A program made the position numbers and the translations under genes. Positions 1 through 10,662 of a stretch of DNA of 64,000 nt are shown here, in pieces. Source of the stretch: Phaseolus vulgaris (Eukaryota; Streptophyta; Magnoliopsida; Fabales; Fabaceae); assembly GCF_000499845.2 (NCBI RefSeq), contig NC_023749.2, positions 38,926,923-38,990,922 on the forward strand, read 5' to 3'. The notes beneath the pieces were generated by a model. The model ran no database searches. It saw nothing but the letters and a program-made list of their open reading frames with translations, and was not told the DNA's origin. Each line of letters opens with the position of its first letter. Positions within the stretch are counted from its first letter, which is position 1.

Positions 1-834
1 TTCACCTTCGAGCTTAATTCCTTTATTCTTTACGCTTGTTTCTGACTTTCTCTGTTTAAACTCGTAACTCTTTGAACCATCCGTACTCTTGCTACAAATT
101 TAGGTGTTCGTATGATTGCTTTTGTGTTTTTGCCATATACGATTCTGCTTGTGCGATCTTATTCACATCTTTTGCCTTCTTATGCTTCGGTTGCTTTGTT
201 TGCATTATACTTGCTTCTTTCGCTTCGTTGGGCGGCTTTGTATGACCGGGAAAGGTCGCGCGCCAAGCCTCACGCCCGTGGAGAGGCTCACCTAGTGACG
301 TCGTATCATCCACGAGGTACTTCTAACACCGAAACGGTTCTCTTTCTGATTCTTAGCCCCCGGCGCCCACGCCTAAGGAGAGGCCTGCTACAGCAGTGCC
401 GTATCGTCCCCGGGTGTCTAAAACGTCGAGTGCTTTGGGGGGGTTCGTTCCCTCTATGGTCTTTCCTTCCCATAGGTATCGGGGAACACCCTGCCAGCAA
501 TTCGCTGGCGTTTGGCGATCTTATCTCCCTCCACAGTCTTTCCTACCCGTGGGTATCGGGGAGATAATGCCAGCAACTAACTCTGCCTCCTTCACTTTCG
601 TCTCCCTCCATAGTCTTTCCTACCTGTGGGTATCGGGGAGGCGACCCTGCTGATATTTGGGTCGGCGACGCCCGCGACGTCTCATGCCGGCGTCGTCCTT
701 TATGTCATCCCAGGCGACGCCTCGGGCGTCGCCCCTAACTTGACATCGACCTTGACCTTGAACTTGGTCCATGCCTGGGGGCAGCGAAGAGCTCAAGGCC
801 CTTCCCGTATCTTCCACGAGGCGCTCCCTGTATA

Positions 835-962
835 GCTGATGAGACGTTCAGTCATTCAACCTGATCCACGTGGCGCTTTCTGTGTGGCTGATGGGACTTT
901 CAGTCATTCAACTTGATCCACGTGGCGCTTTCTGTGTGGCTGATGGGACATTCAGTCATTTC
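835..962 (+). repeat. 52-bp direct repeat with CACGTGG core, about 2.4 copies
   Basis: Units start at 835, 887 and 939, and each contains gctgatgggac, ttcagtcatt and a CCACGTGG box. B has the same 52-bp spacing (19667 and 19719) with fewer copies. It lies upstream of the antisense ORF and may be an enhancer-like part of its promoter; that role is inference. Confidence 0.75.
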
Positions 963-1085
963 ACTGCTGACTCCTGTTGTGCCCCTGACCTACTTTCGAC
1001 GGCGCGTAGTACCACTGGATACTCTATTGATATGACGCTCTCAGACATTCACCAGTGGTGCCAGGGTCATCTTTTCATCTTGTGC

Positions 1086-1092
1086 CACGTGG
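1086..1092 (+). promoter_or_regulatory. G-box-like CACGTGG upstream of A aORF2
   Basis: CACGTGG is followed by atcaatcgtgcggt, 253 bases before the ATG at 1339. Equivalent boxes lie upstream of every antisense ORF in the window: 16155, 19870, 45419, 47744 and 59358. CACGTG is the classical bZIP/bHLH G-box core. Promoter function here is inferred from conservation. Confidence 0.45.
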
Positions 1093-1338
1093 ATCAATCG
1101 TGCGGTGCATCCATTCGCGTAGTTTGGCGCTCTAACCGCTTTATTTAACTCTTCAAACTCTGAAACTATCCTCATCATTTTCCCACTCTTCATAACCTAC
1201 TTACGTTCTCTCTTCTTGCACCCTTCCTTCTTGTGCCCTTCCTTTCTCACGAGGGGTTATTCCAGCAATCTCTCCCCTCGCTCGACTCTTGCATTTCCGG
1301 CAGTCCCGCACCCTTGAACCCCCTGATCTTGTTAAAGA

Positions 1339-2304
1339 ATGTCTTCTCATGCTGCTTCGTCCAGGGTCCGTCCCAAGGATTTGTACCCCTGGGCTTCGAG
1401 TGAACTTCTTGATGAGTGTTCATGCCTACTCTCTACCAGGGCCATACGGGAACACAAAGGGGAGTCGTGTTCTTACGACCACCGGGCCTTCGCGAGGAGG
1501 CACGACGACGACATCGCTGTGCTCCCTTGCACTCTAGGGGAGCCAGTATGTGGAGACGAACGGGCCAACGAAGGGGTCCCTTTCTTTTACTTTTACCAGG
1601 CGGTGTTCAAGACCATCGGAGTGCGCCTACCCTTTTCCCGGTTTGAGAAGGAACTGCTGTCGGAGATCAATGTTGCTCCGGCTCAGTTATACCCCAACAG
1701 CTGGGCCTTTATCAAAGCCTTCGACATTCTCTTGGGGTTTCTGGGTTGTGCGCCCTCGGTTGACCTCTTTCTTCATTTCTTTGAGGTGAAGAGGCAGAGA
1801 CACAACCTCTGGGTAATTCTCAGTAATGTCCCCGGGAGAGTTCTCTTCGCACCCTTCCAAAGCTCGTTCTCCGGGTGGAAAGGTCGGTTCTTCAAGATCT
1901 GCCGTACTGACCTGGTTCCCGACGCTCTGGATGGGTTTCCGCTGTATTGGGTGAGAGAGACGAGGGCCCTCAAAACCAAACCCTTCAAGAATCTGGCTCC
2001 AAGTGATCAAATAGCTTGCCAGATTCTTGCTGAGGCGGGAGGTTTTGACTCTGCCACTTTGATCAGCCTGGAGTCCAACGCTGGGACTCTCGAAAGGTAC
2101 ATAGGTAAGAGTCGCTGCCCTAGAAACTCCGGCCCTTGTTGTTTTCTGTACGTGCATGTCTTGCCTCATGGCATCTCTGACACATTTATCTCTCTTGGTG
2201 CAGGTTCGAAAATAAACCGAGAAAGGAGGACACGACTTACCCGAGTTCTGCGGGCTGGGAAAGGGGCTTCGCCTTCCTCCAGTGCTGATTCTGACGACCA
2301 CTGA
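1339..2304 (+). CDS. Short antisense ORF (aORF2) of element A, gypsy-type Transposase_28-like
   Basis: Two exons, 1339-2104 and 2204-2304, give 288 residues. The 99-bp intron (gtaaga...gtgcag) is a multiple of three without a stop, so unspliced RNA would also read through as 321 residues. Conserved family blocks are LYPWASSELLDE near the start, HDDD, VCGDE, a PFSRFEKELL stretch, QLYPNSWAF, the CAPSVDLFLHFFEVK block and GWKGRFFK. It resembles the plant family named putative gypsy-type transposon; its biochemical role is unknown to me. It lies antisense to and downstream of pol, and the two genes converge. J carries a 288-residue homologue with the same intron position. The frame is intact here although pol is not. 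Confidence 0.8.
   Translation: MSSHAASSRVRPKDLYPWASSELLDECSCLLSTRAIREHKGESCSYDHRAFARRHDDDIAVLPCTLGEPVCGDERANEGVPFFYFYQAVFKTIGVRLPFSRFEKELLSEINVAPAQLYPNSWAFIKAFDILLGFLGCAPSVDLFLHFFEVKRQRHNLWVILSNVPGRVLFAPFQSSFSGWKGRFFKICRTDLVPDALDGFPLYWVRETRALKTKPFKNLAPSDQIACQILAEAGGFDSATLISLESNAGTLERYIGKSRCPRNSGPCCFLYVHVLPHGISDTFISLGAGSKINRERRTRLTRVLRAGKGASPSSSADSDDH
2105..2203 (+). other. Predicted intron of A aORF2 (99 bp, no stop)
   Basis: Donor ATAG/GTAAGA and acceptor GTGCAG/G join codons to read Tyr-Ile-Gly-Ser-Lys, the same junction as in J (46417-46536). Positional conservation between diverged copies supports real splicing. Confidence 0.7.
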
Positions 2305-2477
2305 AAAGTGGCTCTTTTGTGATTTGCACGAGTTGTAATATTCGCCCCATTTGGGCTACTTCAATTGTATTGATCATTGCTTGTAACACCAACTTTTTCT
2401 ATATCAATTGGTTTTTGGCAACGTCATTTTACTCTGCATACATTCGCATATTGCGCGCTTTCCTTCGCCTTACTCAT

Positions 2478-2633
2478 CGGCGGCGCCCGCCTCCAACCAG
2501 GCGACGCCCTCTTTCTTGGCGACGCCTTGACCTAGGCGGCACCTTCTTTCTTGGCGACACCTTTTTTCTTTGGCGACGCTTTCTTTCTTGGCGACGCCCT
2601 ATTTCTTGGCGGCGCCTTCTCTTGGCGACGCCT
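2478..2633. repeat. Array of palindromic GGCGACGCC words
   Basis: GGCGACGCC and one-base variants recur every 20-30 bases, separated by pyrimidine-rich linkers such as tctttctt. The word is an inverted repeat around the central A. The same array occurs in the LTR ends of A, B and M (9360-9460, 15766-15875, 27978-28115, 41230-41348). Confidence 0.8.
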
Positions 2634-2710
2634 TTCCTTACTTCAAACGGAAAAAGATACAGGCTAAAAACCAAGGCACTTCTTTTTCTCAAATTGGTTT
2701 TACCTTTATT

Positions 2711-2763
2711 AGCGTTTAGGGTTTAGGGTTTAGAGCTCAAGGCCCTTCCCGTATCTTCCACGA
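2711..2763. other. Interstitial telomere-like repeat plus templated filler
   Basis: TTTAGGG occurs twice with a further partial unit (2715-2733). It runs directly into a 32-bp segment (2732-2763) identical to 788-819 of the same element. In B the equivalent point (about 21537-21560) has about 23 ordinary bases instead. This looks like a break repaired with telomeric and copied filler DNA. Confidence 0.8.
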
Positions 2764-2824
2764 CCCCCGAGAGGGAAAAAGAGCGTCCCCTTCAACTAAA
2801 TTGTTACATAACTGGTTACATAAG

Positions 2825-5800
2825 TCAACTGAAATAAAATTTTAAGTTGGCTGCATTCCAACTGCGCGGGATAGGGCCTCCATCTAAAGTCTCCAGGTTG
2901 TACGAACCGTTGCCCTTAGCCTCAGTAACTCTGAAGGGTCCGGTCCACTTGGGAGACAGCTTATTCTCCAACTCGTATGGGTGAGCTTTCCTCATCACTA
3001 GGTCGCCGACCTGAAACTGTCGCGGCTTCACCTTAGAGCTATATTGCCGCTCTACTCTTCTCTTCGTCGCTTCAGCCTTTATTCTAGCTTCTTCCCTGGC
3101 CTCGTCTAGCAGATCCAGGTTTACCCGTCTCTCTTCGTTGGATTCCTCCGCCACAAAGTTTTGAAAACGTGGCGAGCTCTCATGTATTTCTACCGGGATC
3201 ATCGCGTCCGACCCGTAAACCAAACTGAAAGGCGTCTCCATAGTAGAGGATTGGGGCGTGGTGTGATAGGCCCATATGATCCTTGGTACCTGCTCTGCCC
3301 ACGCCCCTTTGGCTTTTTCTATCCTCCTTTTTAACCCTCTCAGAAGAACTCTGTTTGTCGATTCTACCTGCCCATTAGTCTGGGGGTGCTCAACTGATGC
3401 AAACACCTGTTTAATGCCTACCTCAGCACATAGGTTTCTCAACTGTTGACTGGCGAATTGAGTTCCATTGTCGGATATCAACCGCCTGGGTACTCCAAAA
3501 CGGCACACAATGTTCTTCCATACAAAATGTTGTACTTTGTGCGCTGTGATTTGTGCCACGGGCTCTGCCTCTATCCATTTGGTGAAGTATTCGATGGCGA
3601 CGATCAAATACTTCATCTGCCTGATCGTCAATGGGAAGGGGCCCAGGATGTCGATTCCCCATGTATGGAAAGGCCACGGGCTGTATATGGACCGCAACTC
3701 TTCTGGCGGCGCCTTGTGCCAGTCGGCGTGCTTTTGGCATTGCTTACACCGCTGGGCGTGCCGTGCGCAGTCCTCTTTCACTGTTGGCCAGAAGAAACCT
3801 GCGCGTATTACGTTGGAGGCTAATGATCTTCCCCCTACGTGGCTCCCGCAGATGCCTTCGTGTAGTTCCGCCATTATCCTGGTGCACTCATCGCCACTGA
3901 CGCATGTTAGGATAGGGTGGGTGAAACCGTGCCTGAAGAGCACCCCATCCACCAAAGTATACCTTGCCGCATTTCTTTTGACTTTTTTACCTTCTTCAGG
4001 CTTCACTGGGAGAGCCCCATCCGCCAGGTATCGCTTGTAGGGCGTCATCCAGGTGTCTCCCCTGGTCAGAACGCATACCTGCATCTGCCCTTCTTCGGGC
4101 GCGTCCGCGTATGTGCTGATGCGGGGCGCCCTCTGCGTATCCTGGGTCAAAGAGCAATGACTCCTTGGTTTTCCCCTGGATGTATATATCTGGAGGACGT
4201 CCACCCTGTTGTCTTCCACGAATCTACGCGGAGCTTTGAGAGTCTCCTGGATCACTGTCCTCTGTCTACCCCCCTTGCCTGAGCTGGCCAGTTTTGCAAG
4301 CAGGTCAGCTCTGGCATTCTGCTCTCTCGGGACATGTATCAGCTCAAGAGCGTTAAATGCTCCTTTCAGCAACTGGACGTATTTCAGGTACGCCGCCATC
4401 TGTGGGTCCTTCGCCTGAAACTCACCCGACACCTGCCCCGTAATCAGCTGGGAGTCGCTCTTCACCAGAAGGTTCTGTGCCCCCATCTCCTTGGCTAGGA
4501 GCATTCCCGCTATCAGGGCTTCATATTCTGCCTGATTGTTGCTTGCCTTGAAAGCAAAGCGCAGGGCCTGCTCGATCAGTATGCCGTCGGGTCCCTCCAA
4601 GACAAATTCCCGCACCGCTCTCTTGTTGATTTGAAGAGCCATCAACCGAGAGCAGCCACTGCGAACTCGCTTCCACCTCTTGCTCACCTCCGGGCGAAAG
4701 TTCCGCTACGAAATCTGCGTACACCTGCCCTTTGATGGATCCTCTAGGCTCGTATTGGATGTCGAATTCTGACAGTTCCACCGCCCAGCGTACCATTCTT
4801 CCTGCCACATCAGGCTTCTGCAGCACTTTCTGTATAGGGAGGTTGGTCATCACCACCACCGGAAAGCTGTGGAAGTAATGACGGAGCCTCCTAGCAGAGA
4901 ACACTACCGCCAGCGCCGCCTTCTCTAGTGCTTGGTACCTCGTCTCAGCCCCCTGTAAGGCCTTGCTTACGAAGTAGATGGGCTTCTGACTCTGGTCCTG
5001 CTCTTGGACCAACACGGAACTGATGGCCCGCTCCGTTACAGTAAAATATAACCGGAGGGGCACGCCCGCTACCGGCTTGCTGAGGACCGGTGGCGTCGCC
5101 AGGTACTCCTTCAGCTTAATGAAAGCCGCTTCGCATTCATCAGTCCATGCAAAGCGACTGTTTCTCTTGAGGCACTGGAAGTACGGGTGCCCCTTCTCTC
5201 CTCCGGCGGAAACAAATCTCGAGAGTGCCGCCATCCGCCCTGTCAGCTGTTGCACCTCCTTCACCGACGTCGGGCTCCGCATGGCGATAATAGCCGCGCA
5301 TTTGTCGGGGTTCGCCTCTATCCCCCTCTCGGTGAGCAGGAAACCCAAGAACTTACCGGCCTCCACCCCGAAAACACACTTCTCGGGGTTCAACTTGAGG
5401 CGGTACTTGGATATTATGTTGAACAGCTCCTCCAGGTCTGCCATGTGCTGCACCCTATTCTGCGACGCCACCACCATGTCATCTACATAGGCGTACACAT
5501 TCCTCCCAAGCATTGGCGCCAGGACCTTGTCCATTAGCCTCTGGTACGTGGCGCCCGCATTTTTCAACCCGAAGGGCATCACCTTATAGCAGTAACTGCA
5601 TGTCTTAGTTATGAATGCAGTCTTGCTCTCGTCTCTTGGGTGCATCTTGATTTGGTTGTACCCTGAGAAGGCGTCCAGGAAACTCAGCACCTTGCGCACT
5701 GTCTACCAAGGCGTCGATGCTGGGCAGCGGATACGAGTCCTTTGGGCATGCCTTGTTCAGGTCCGTGAAGTCAACACACATTCTCCACTTTCCGTTCGCC

Positions 5801-8237
5801 TTTTTCACCAAGACGACGTTGGCAAGCCACTCAGGGTATTGAATCTCCCTGATGTGGCCAGCACTCAACAGCTTCTGCGTTTCGTCTCTCACCACCTGCT
5901 GTCGTTCCTCATTGAACTTTCTCCTTCTCTGACGCACGGGACGGACCGTGGCGTCCATGCTGAGGTGGTGACACAGGAAATCGGGATCGATGCCTGGCAT
6001 ATCCAAGGCGGACCATGTGAAGGCATCCAGGTGGCGTGAAATCACTTCTGCCACCCCTTCCTGTTCTTCTGGGCTCAGCGAACTTCCTAACCTGAAAGTC
6101 TTGCCGCCAATCTCCCTTTCTACGGCGTTAGCCGCGGGCTGTTCCCTGCTATCATCTTCCACGGGCGCCGCCTCTTCCACGGGCGCCGCGTCGTCAGGGC
6201 CTTCCTCCATAGGCGCATCTGCTTCGGGCATCGCCTTCTCCGCTACGGCCTCTTTAGGCGTCAACCCAGCGGGCGTCGCCTCAATCATCGTCGTATCTGC
6301 GCTCGGCGGACGTTCATACACCATGAACACGCCTCTCTTCGTTTTCAGGCTGTTCTCATAGCATTTCCTTGCCTGCTCCTGGTCTGACCTGATGACTATC
6401 ACCTGGCCATTGAGGTCCGGCAGCTTCATCTTCATGTGGCGTGTGGAGGACACCGCGTTCAGACGGTTTAATGTCGGTCTGCCCAGCAAAATATTGTAGG
6501 CAGAGTTGGCGTTCACAACCAGGTACCGGATGCTTTCGGTAAGGGAGACCTCTCTGTCTGTGAACGTAGTCCTCAACTCCAGGTACCCCCGGACTTCCAC
6601 CTGGTTATCCCCGAACCCATACAGGCACCCCGTATAGGGACTCAACAGATCGGGGGACAGCCGTAACTTATTAAAGGTTTACAGAAACATGACGTCTGCC
6701 GAACTTCCTTGGTCGACAAGCACTCTGTGCACCTTCCTTCCGGCTGTGACGACTGAGATGACAACGGGGTCGTTGTCGTGGGGTACCACATCTCGGAGGT
6801 CTCTTCTCGTGAACACGATATCCGACTCCCATGGCTCCCCTGAGAGCCTCTCTTCGATTGAATTTACCCCCCTCGCGTATTTCTTCTGCTGGGAGGCGGT
6901 GGGTCCCCGCCAAAAAAACCTCCAGCAATGGTGTGGACCTCACCAAGCACAGGCATCTCGTGTGCTGGTTCATCCGCCTGCGGCAGCGACAAGGCGGTAG
7001 TCGTCGTGGGCTCCGCGACATAATCCTTCAGAAACCCAGTCCTCACCAGCTCATCTAGCTGGTAGCCCAACGACAGGCAATTATAAATGTGGTGCCCGAA
7101 AGCCTCGTGGAATTCGCACCAAGAGTCTTTACGAGGCCCTAACACCTTGTCGGTCTTCGCCGGTCGCCTCAGCCTCTCAGCTATGTTAGGCACGGCGATC
7201 AAATCCTTCAACTCCACCACGAAGTTGTACCTCGCCGGTCTCGCTCTTTCTCTGGCCGGGCGATCGCCTCTTGCTGGACCCCGGGGCTGGGGCTTTCTGG
7301 CCTCGTAGGGGCGTCTCGCCTCTGGCTTCTTTCTTCCCGTCGTGGTCTCATTGACCCTGACGGGTTGAACTCGCGCCGGTCCCCTCGGGCGTGAGGGCAC
7401 GACGCTGGTGCGCTTCACACACACCTCCCCTTCAGAAGCAATATGTTCTACCGCCCTACGCCGTAGTTCAGGGAAAGTCCTAGGGCGGTTGCGGATGATG
7501 GATTCTCCAAAAGGACCGGGGCATACGCCTTTCACAAATGCGTACACGATCATAGGCTCCTCTGTCGTACCAACCTTCACGACCTGGGCCCCGAAGCGAT
7601 TGATATACTCCTTCAGGGTCTCCCCTTGATACTGCTTCACATCAAACAGGTCGTAAGAGACCGGCGGCGGGGCCTTGTTTGCTAAGTATTGTTCCCTGAA
7701 CAATCGTGACAATTGGCGGAAAGATGTGATATGACCATCTGGAAGGCTGATGAACCAGTCCATAGCCATCCTGGTCAGGGTGCTCATAAAGAGCTTGCAC
7801 TTGGCAGCGTCAGAACCGCCTACCAGGAACATCTGTGTGTGAAATGCAGCAAGGTGCGTCTCTGGGTCCTCCATCCCGGTGAAGATCACCTTGGGCCCCG
7901 CGAACGTGTTCGGGATTACTGCATCTAGGATCTCCTGCGAGAAAGGGGTGGAGAACTCCCTTGGTGGGGAATGGTTCTCCATCTCGTCATGTCCAGGCCG
8001 CCTCCGATCATTTCTCAGGCCCTGGCGCAACTCCTCATTTACACGGTGGAGCTCTTCATTTCGCTCATGCGTGGCATCGAGATCTGCCTGCATGCGTTCC
8101 TGTTCCATTTTCGACTCCGCCATGTCCTGCTGTAGCCCCCTCATTATCTCCAGGACCTGTTGCATGGATAGTTCTGCTGGGGCTGCGCGTGCTGTACTTC
8201 GTCTGGTGGGGGCCATTGTCACTCCAACCTCCTCCAA
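2825..8237 (-). pseudogene. Gag-Pol of element A (Tat lineage), broken by frameshifts and a stop
   Basis: Domain order on the minus strand: gag (8237 to about 7000) with a C-x2-H-x4-H-x4-C zinc-like motif; protease with a DQGSSADV site; reverse transcriptase with YVDD at 5489-5478; RNase H; a second archaeal-type RNase H (SVDGS, AEYEALIAG, KSDSQL, NARADLL) that marks Tat elements; and integrase with H/C zinc ligands and a D,D,E core (GIDILGP, SDNGTQF, NGQVEST). Ends at 2825. Lesions relative to B and K: a frameshift at an A-rich run near 6908, a stop at about 6679-6681, an 8-base deletion near 5697 and an insertion near 4605. ATGs at 8237 and 8216 are both conserved in B; 8216 aligns best with the starts of F and K. 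Confidence 0.9.
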
Positions 8238-8295
8238 CGTTACTGCGACTTAGTAGATTTCCTCGAACTTGTGATGGGACTGATGTTTTATATCG

Positions 8296-8313
8296 GCCAC
8301 ACGGTGGGCGCCA
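8296..8313 (-). other. Primer binding site, tRNA-Lys type
   Basis: On the minus strand this reads TGGCGCCCACCGTGTGGC. It is complementary to the 3' end of plant tRNA-Lys(CUU) apart from one mismatch, and lies two bases inside the LTR. B and F have the exact version. Confidence 0.85.
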
Positions 8314-8315
8314 AA

Positions 8316-9539
8316 TGTTCCGTCCGGTTGACCGGGACGTCTTCGTGCGCGACCTCAACCGTCAGCTAGGGACTCCTTCCCACTGATTACCTGTGGATTC
8401 CTGCAAAAAAGAGGAAAAAGAGGCGCCCTAGCGGCCGTTTGCACTCCGACGCTCAAGTCAGCCAGCAAGAAACACCAAAACTGTTCACCTCCGTCTCTGA
8501 GCACCGCGTATGGCACTCTGAAGGTGGTAAGAAATAACTGTGTATTGTGTGTCTGTGTTCTCTCTCTCAAGCAAAAATATTCCCCAGTCCCTTGTTCGTA
8601 ACCTTGAAGCACGAGCAAGCAACTAGAGAGTTCTGGTCAATTTGCAGAAAGTTCGAACCCTGTTTCCAACATTCTCCGCGCTATTTAAACTACCCAAGCA
8701 TTTAAAGCGCCTTAAAGCGCCTTTAATTACAAATGTAACGCACTCAATCAGCGTATTTAATTAGAAAACGTAGCGCATTTAAGACGTTGAAACGCTTGGG
8801 AGCCATTATAACACCTGAATGCTCGAAAGGGAAACTGTATTGAATGACTTTAATTACCTGGCACCTGACTAAAGGGTGTTTCTATTCTGGCATGGCTGTC
8901 GTACACGTGGAGGTCCTCACGACGCCGTGACCCCATCTGGGGGCGTTTCTGCCCATCTGGGGACGTTTCTACGTGTGAGTCCTCCTGCTTGGGAGTGCTA
9001 CTGCGCTAGGGGTGACTTTTTGGGTGCCAACTCATGCCCCCAATTATCTAGTCACTTACTTTGAGAGCGTATCTGCCTTCCTCTTGTACCCTGCACCCGG
9101 TTACCCTGGGCGTGACCTTCCTCTTGAGTCGTATCTGTCCCACAGGCGTCTCTGGGGCGGCAGGAGTACTTCACGAGTCAGGCTGCCCTACACTGGTACT
9201 ATTACTATGGCCTTGAAGCCACCTTTTCCTTCTCTTTATCACTGCCCCGGGTTATCGGGACCTGAGGCCTCCCCACGGCGTTGCTCCCTCCATGGTCTTT
9301 CCTACCCATGGGTATCGGGGAACCACACCGTGATTGCCTTGCTTTAGTACTGTTTGATCTGGCGACGCCCTGTCTGGGTGACGCCATCACCTAGGCGACG
9401 CCTTGTCCTAGCGACGCTTCCTCTTGGCGATGCTGGCACTTGGCGTCTCTCCACCTAGGCGAAGCCTTGCGTTGACTTTGACTCTCCAGTCGTTGACTTT
9501 GACCTTGACTTAGTCAACGCCCGAATACGGGACGGTACA
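8316..9539 (-). repeat. 5' LTR of element A
   Basis: 1224 bp, reading TGTTCC...GGTACA on the plus strand. It matches the B LTRs along their length. A TATA-like TTTAAATAG lies on the minus strand near 8690. The U3 end contains the palindromic TACCCATGGGTA block (9305-9316) and GGCGACGCC words (9360-9460). The right flank is gggat. Confidence 0.9.
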
Positions 9540-10662
9540 GGGATAGTGATCCTAATGTGTATCTAGATTGGGAGGCTAAGTGTGAACAGATTTTTGACCT
9601 CCATGAAATCCTAGATGAGCACAAATATAAGCTAGCCACCTTAGAATTTAGTGATTATGCCATGAAATGGTGGCATGGCGTTGTAAAGGACATTATCTAT
9701 CACAAGGGTCCTCCCGTGGACTCTTGGGACTCTTTAAAGGATCAAATGCGCCGTAGGTTTGTGCGACCACACTTTAGGAAAGACCTCATGTTGAGACTCC
9801 AACGGTTTCAACAAGGCACACTAAGTGTGGATGCTTATTATAAGGAATTAGAAACGCTTTTGCTTAAAGTTGATTTGAAAGAAAGCGATGAAGCTATGAT
9901 TGCTAGGTTTGTGAGTGGTCTAAGGAAGGATATTCAAGATGTTGTTGAGTTACAAGAGTATTCATCATTGGGTTCTTTAGTTCATCTTGCAATGAAGGTG
10001 GAAGCCCAACTTGCTAAGAAAAATTCTTTCAAAAATGCTCCCAATGATGGTTACTACAACAATTCTTGGAGGAACAAAAAGTATTTTTCTAAATTTCCTT
10101 CCAAAGATTCTTCTTTCAAACTAAAGGAATCTAAGCCTTCTACTTCTAGGCCTAAATCCCCAACTAAATCGTCTAGTAAGAAATGCTTTAAGTGTATGGG
10201 TTATGGTCACATTGCGGCTAATTGTCCTTCTAAAAGGAATATATTTGTGCATAATGGCATTGTCATGAGTGAGCATGATTCGGATTCACCTAGGCATTCT
10301 TCACCTTCTAGGGTGTCTAGTGAGAATGAGAGTGAGAGTCCACTTGAAGGAGATTTGTTAGTTGTGAGAAGACTTCTTGGACAAGTTTCCCAACCTTTTG
10401 ATGAAAGTCAAAGGGAAAATATTTTTCATACAAGATGTCTTATTCAAAACAACATTTGTTCTTTAATAGTGGATGGGGGTATTTGTGCTAATGTGGCTAG
10501 TACAAGAGTAGTAGATAAACTTGGATTGCCTACTATCTCTCATACAAAGCCCTACAAATTGCAATGGCTTAGTGAAGTAGGAGAAATAGTTGTGAATAAA
10601 CAAGTCCTCATCCATTTCTCCATTGGAAAATACAAAGATGAGGTATTATGTGATGTTGTGGC
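9540..10662 (+). pseudogene. Element C gag and start of protease, partial
   Basis: The frame enters from the A LTR junction, so the gag N-terminus is missing. The preserved part has the retrotransposon gag helix region (YLDWEAKCEQIF, WWHGVV, MRRRFVR), a basic linker and a CCHC zinc knuckle (CFKC...GHIAANC, about 10183-10224). It then runs into a protease-like segment with VDGGICANVAS. The reading frame is continuous from about 9557 to the solo LTR at 10663 and resumes beyond it at 11764, reading DVV then PMEATHVF. This confirms that the LTR interrupted an existing gene. Confidence 0.85.

Larger units (their letters stand above)
1..1338 (+). repeat. Internal LTR-like segment and leader of antisense ORF in element A
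   Basis: There is no gene here. Between about 440 and 650 a block of the form ctttcc-tacccgtgggta-tcgggga occurs three times (near 463, 541, 616). The same block lies in the true LTRs (9297, 15702, 27912) and, inverted, in LTR M near 41348. GGCGACGCC-type words and a ttgac-rich stretch follow (about 660-770), as in the last 150 bases of the true LTRs. From about 835 to the ATG at 1339 lies the leader of the antisense ORF. I read this as an eroded LTR without its polypurine tract, trapped inside the element. B repeats it at 18838-20185. Confidence 0.6.
2305..2824. other. Convergent spacer between aORF2 and pol of element A
   Basis: There is no ORF of note. It holds a GGCGACGCC-type array (2478-2633), an unusual telomere-like insertion (2711-2763) and a conserved gagcgtccccttcaac block just beyond the pol stop. 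Corresponding spacers in B, K and L keep the final block. Confidence 0.7.
1..9539 (-). mobile_element. Element A: Tat-type Ty3/gypsy retrotransposon, left end outside window
   Basis: On the minus strand the order is 5' LTR (8316-9539), tRNA-Lys primer site, gag-pol (8237-2825), a spacer, then a convergent plus-strand ORF (1339-2304) and an LTR-like zone reaching the window edge. Sister element B matches it throughout: base 1 here corresponds to about 18838 in B, just past the stop of B's first antisense ORF. A therefore probably had the same ORF just left of the window. The right flank (gggat, 9540-9544) lies in the gag of element C, so A inserted into C. Gag-pol carries several frameshifts and a stop, so this copy is dead. 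Confidence 0.9.

Noticed and set aside
2715..2733. Chromosome end or subtelomere
   Set aside because: Fewer than three TTTAGGG units in the middle of a retrotransposon; better explained as repair filler.
5023..8386. Plus-strand ORFs opposite A gag-pol (for example 5023-5490, 5990-6361, 7879-8253)
   Set aside because: They are complementary shadows of conserved pol and gag codons, with no family resemblance or independent conservation of start sites.
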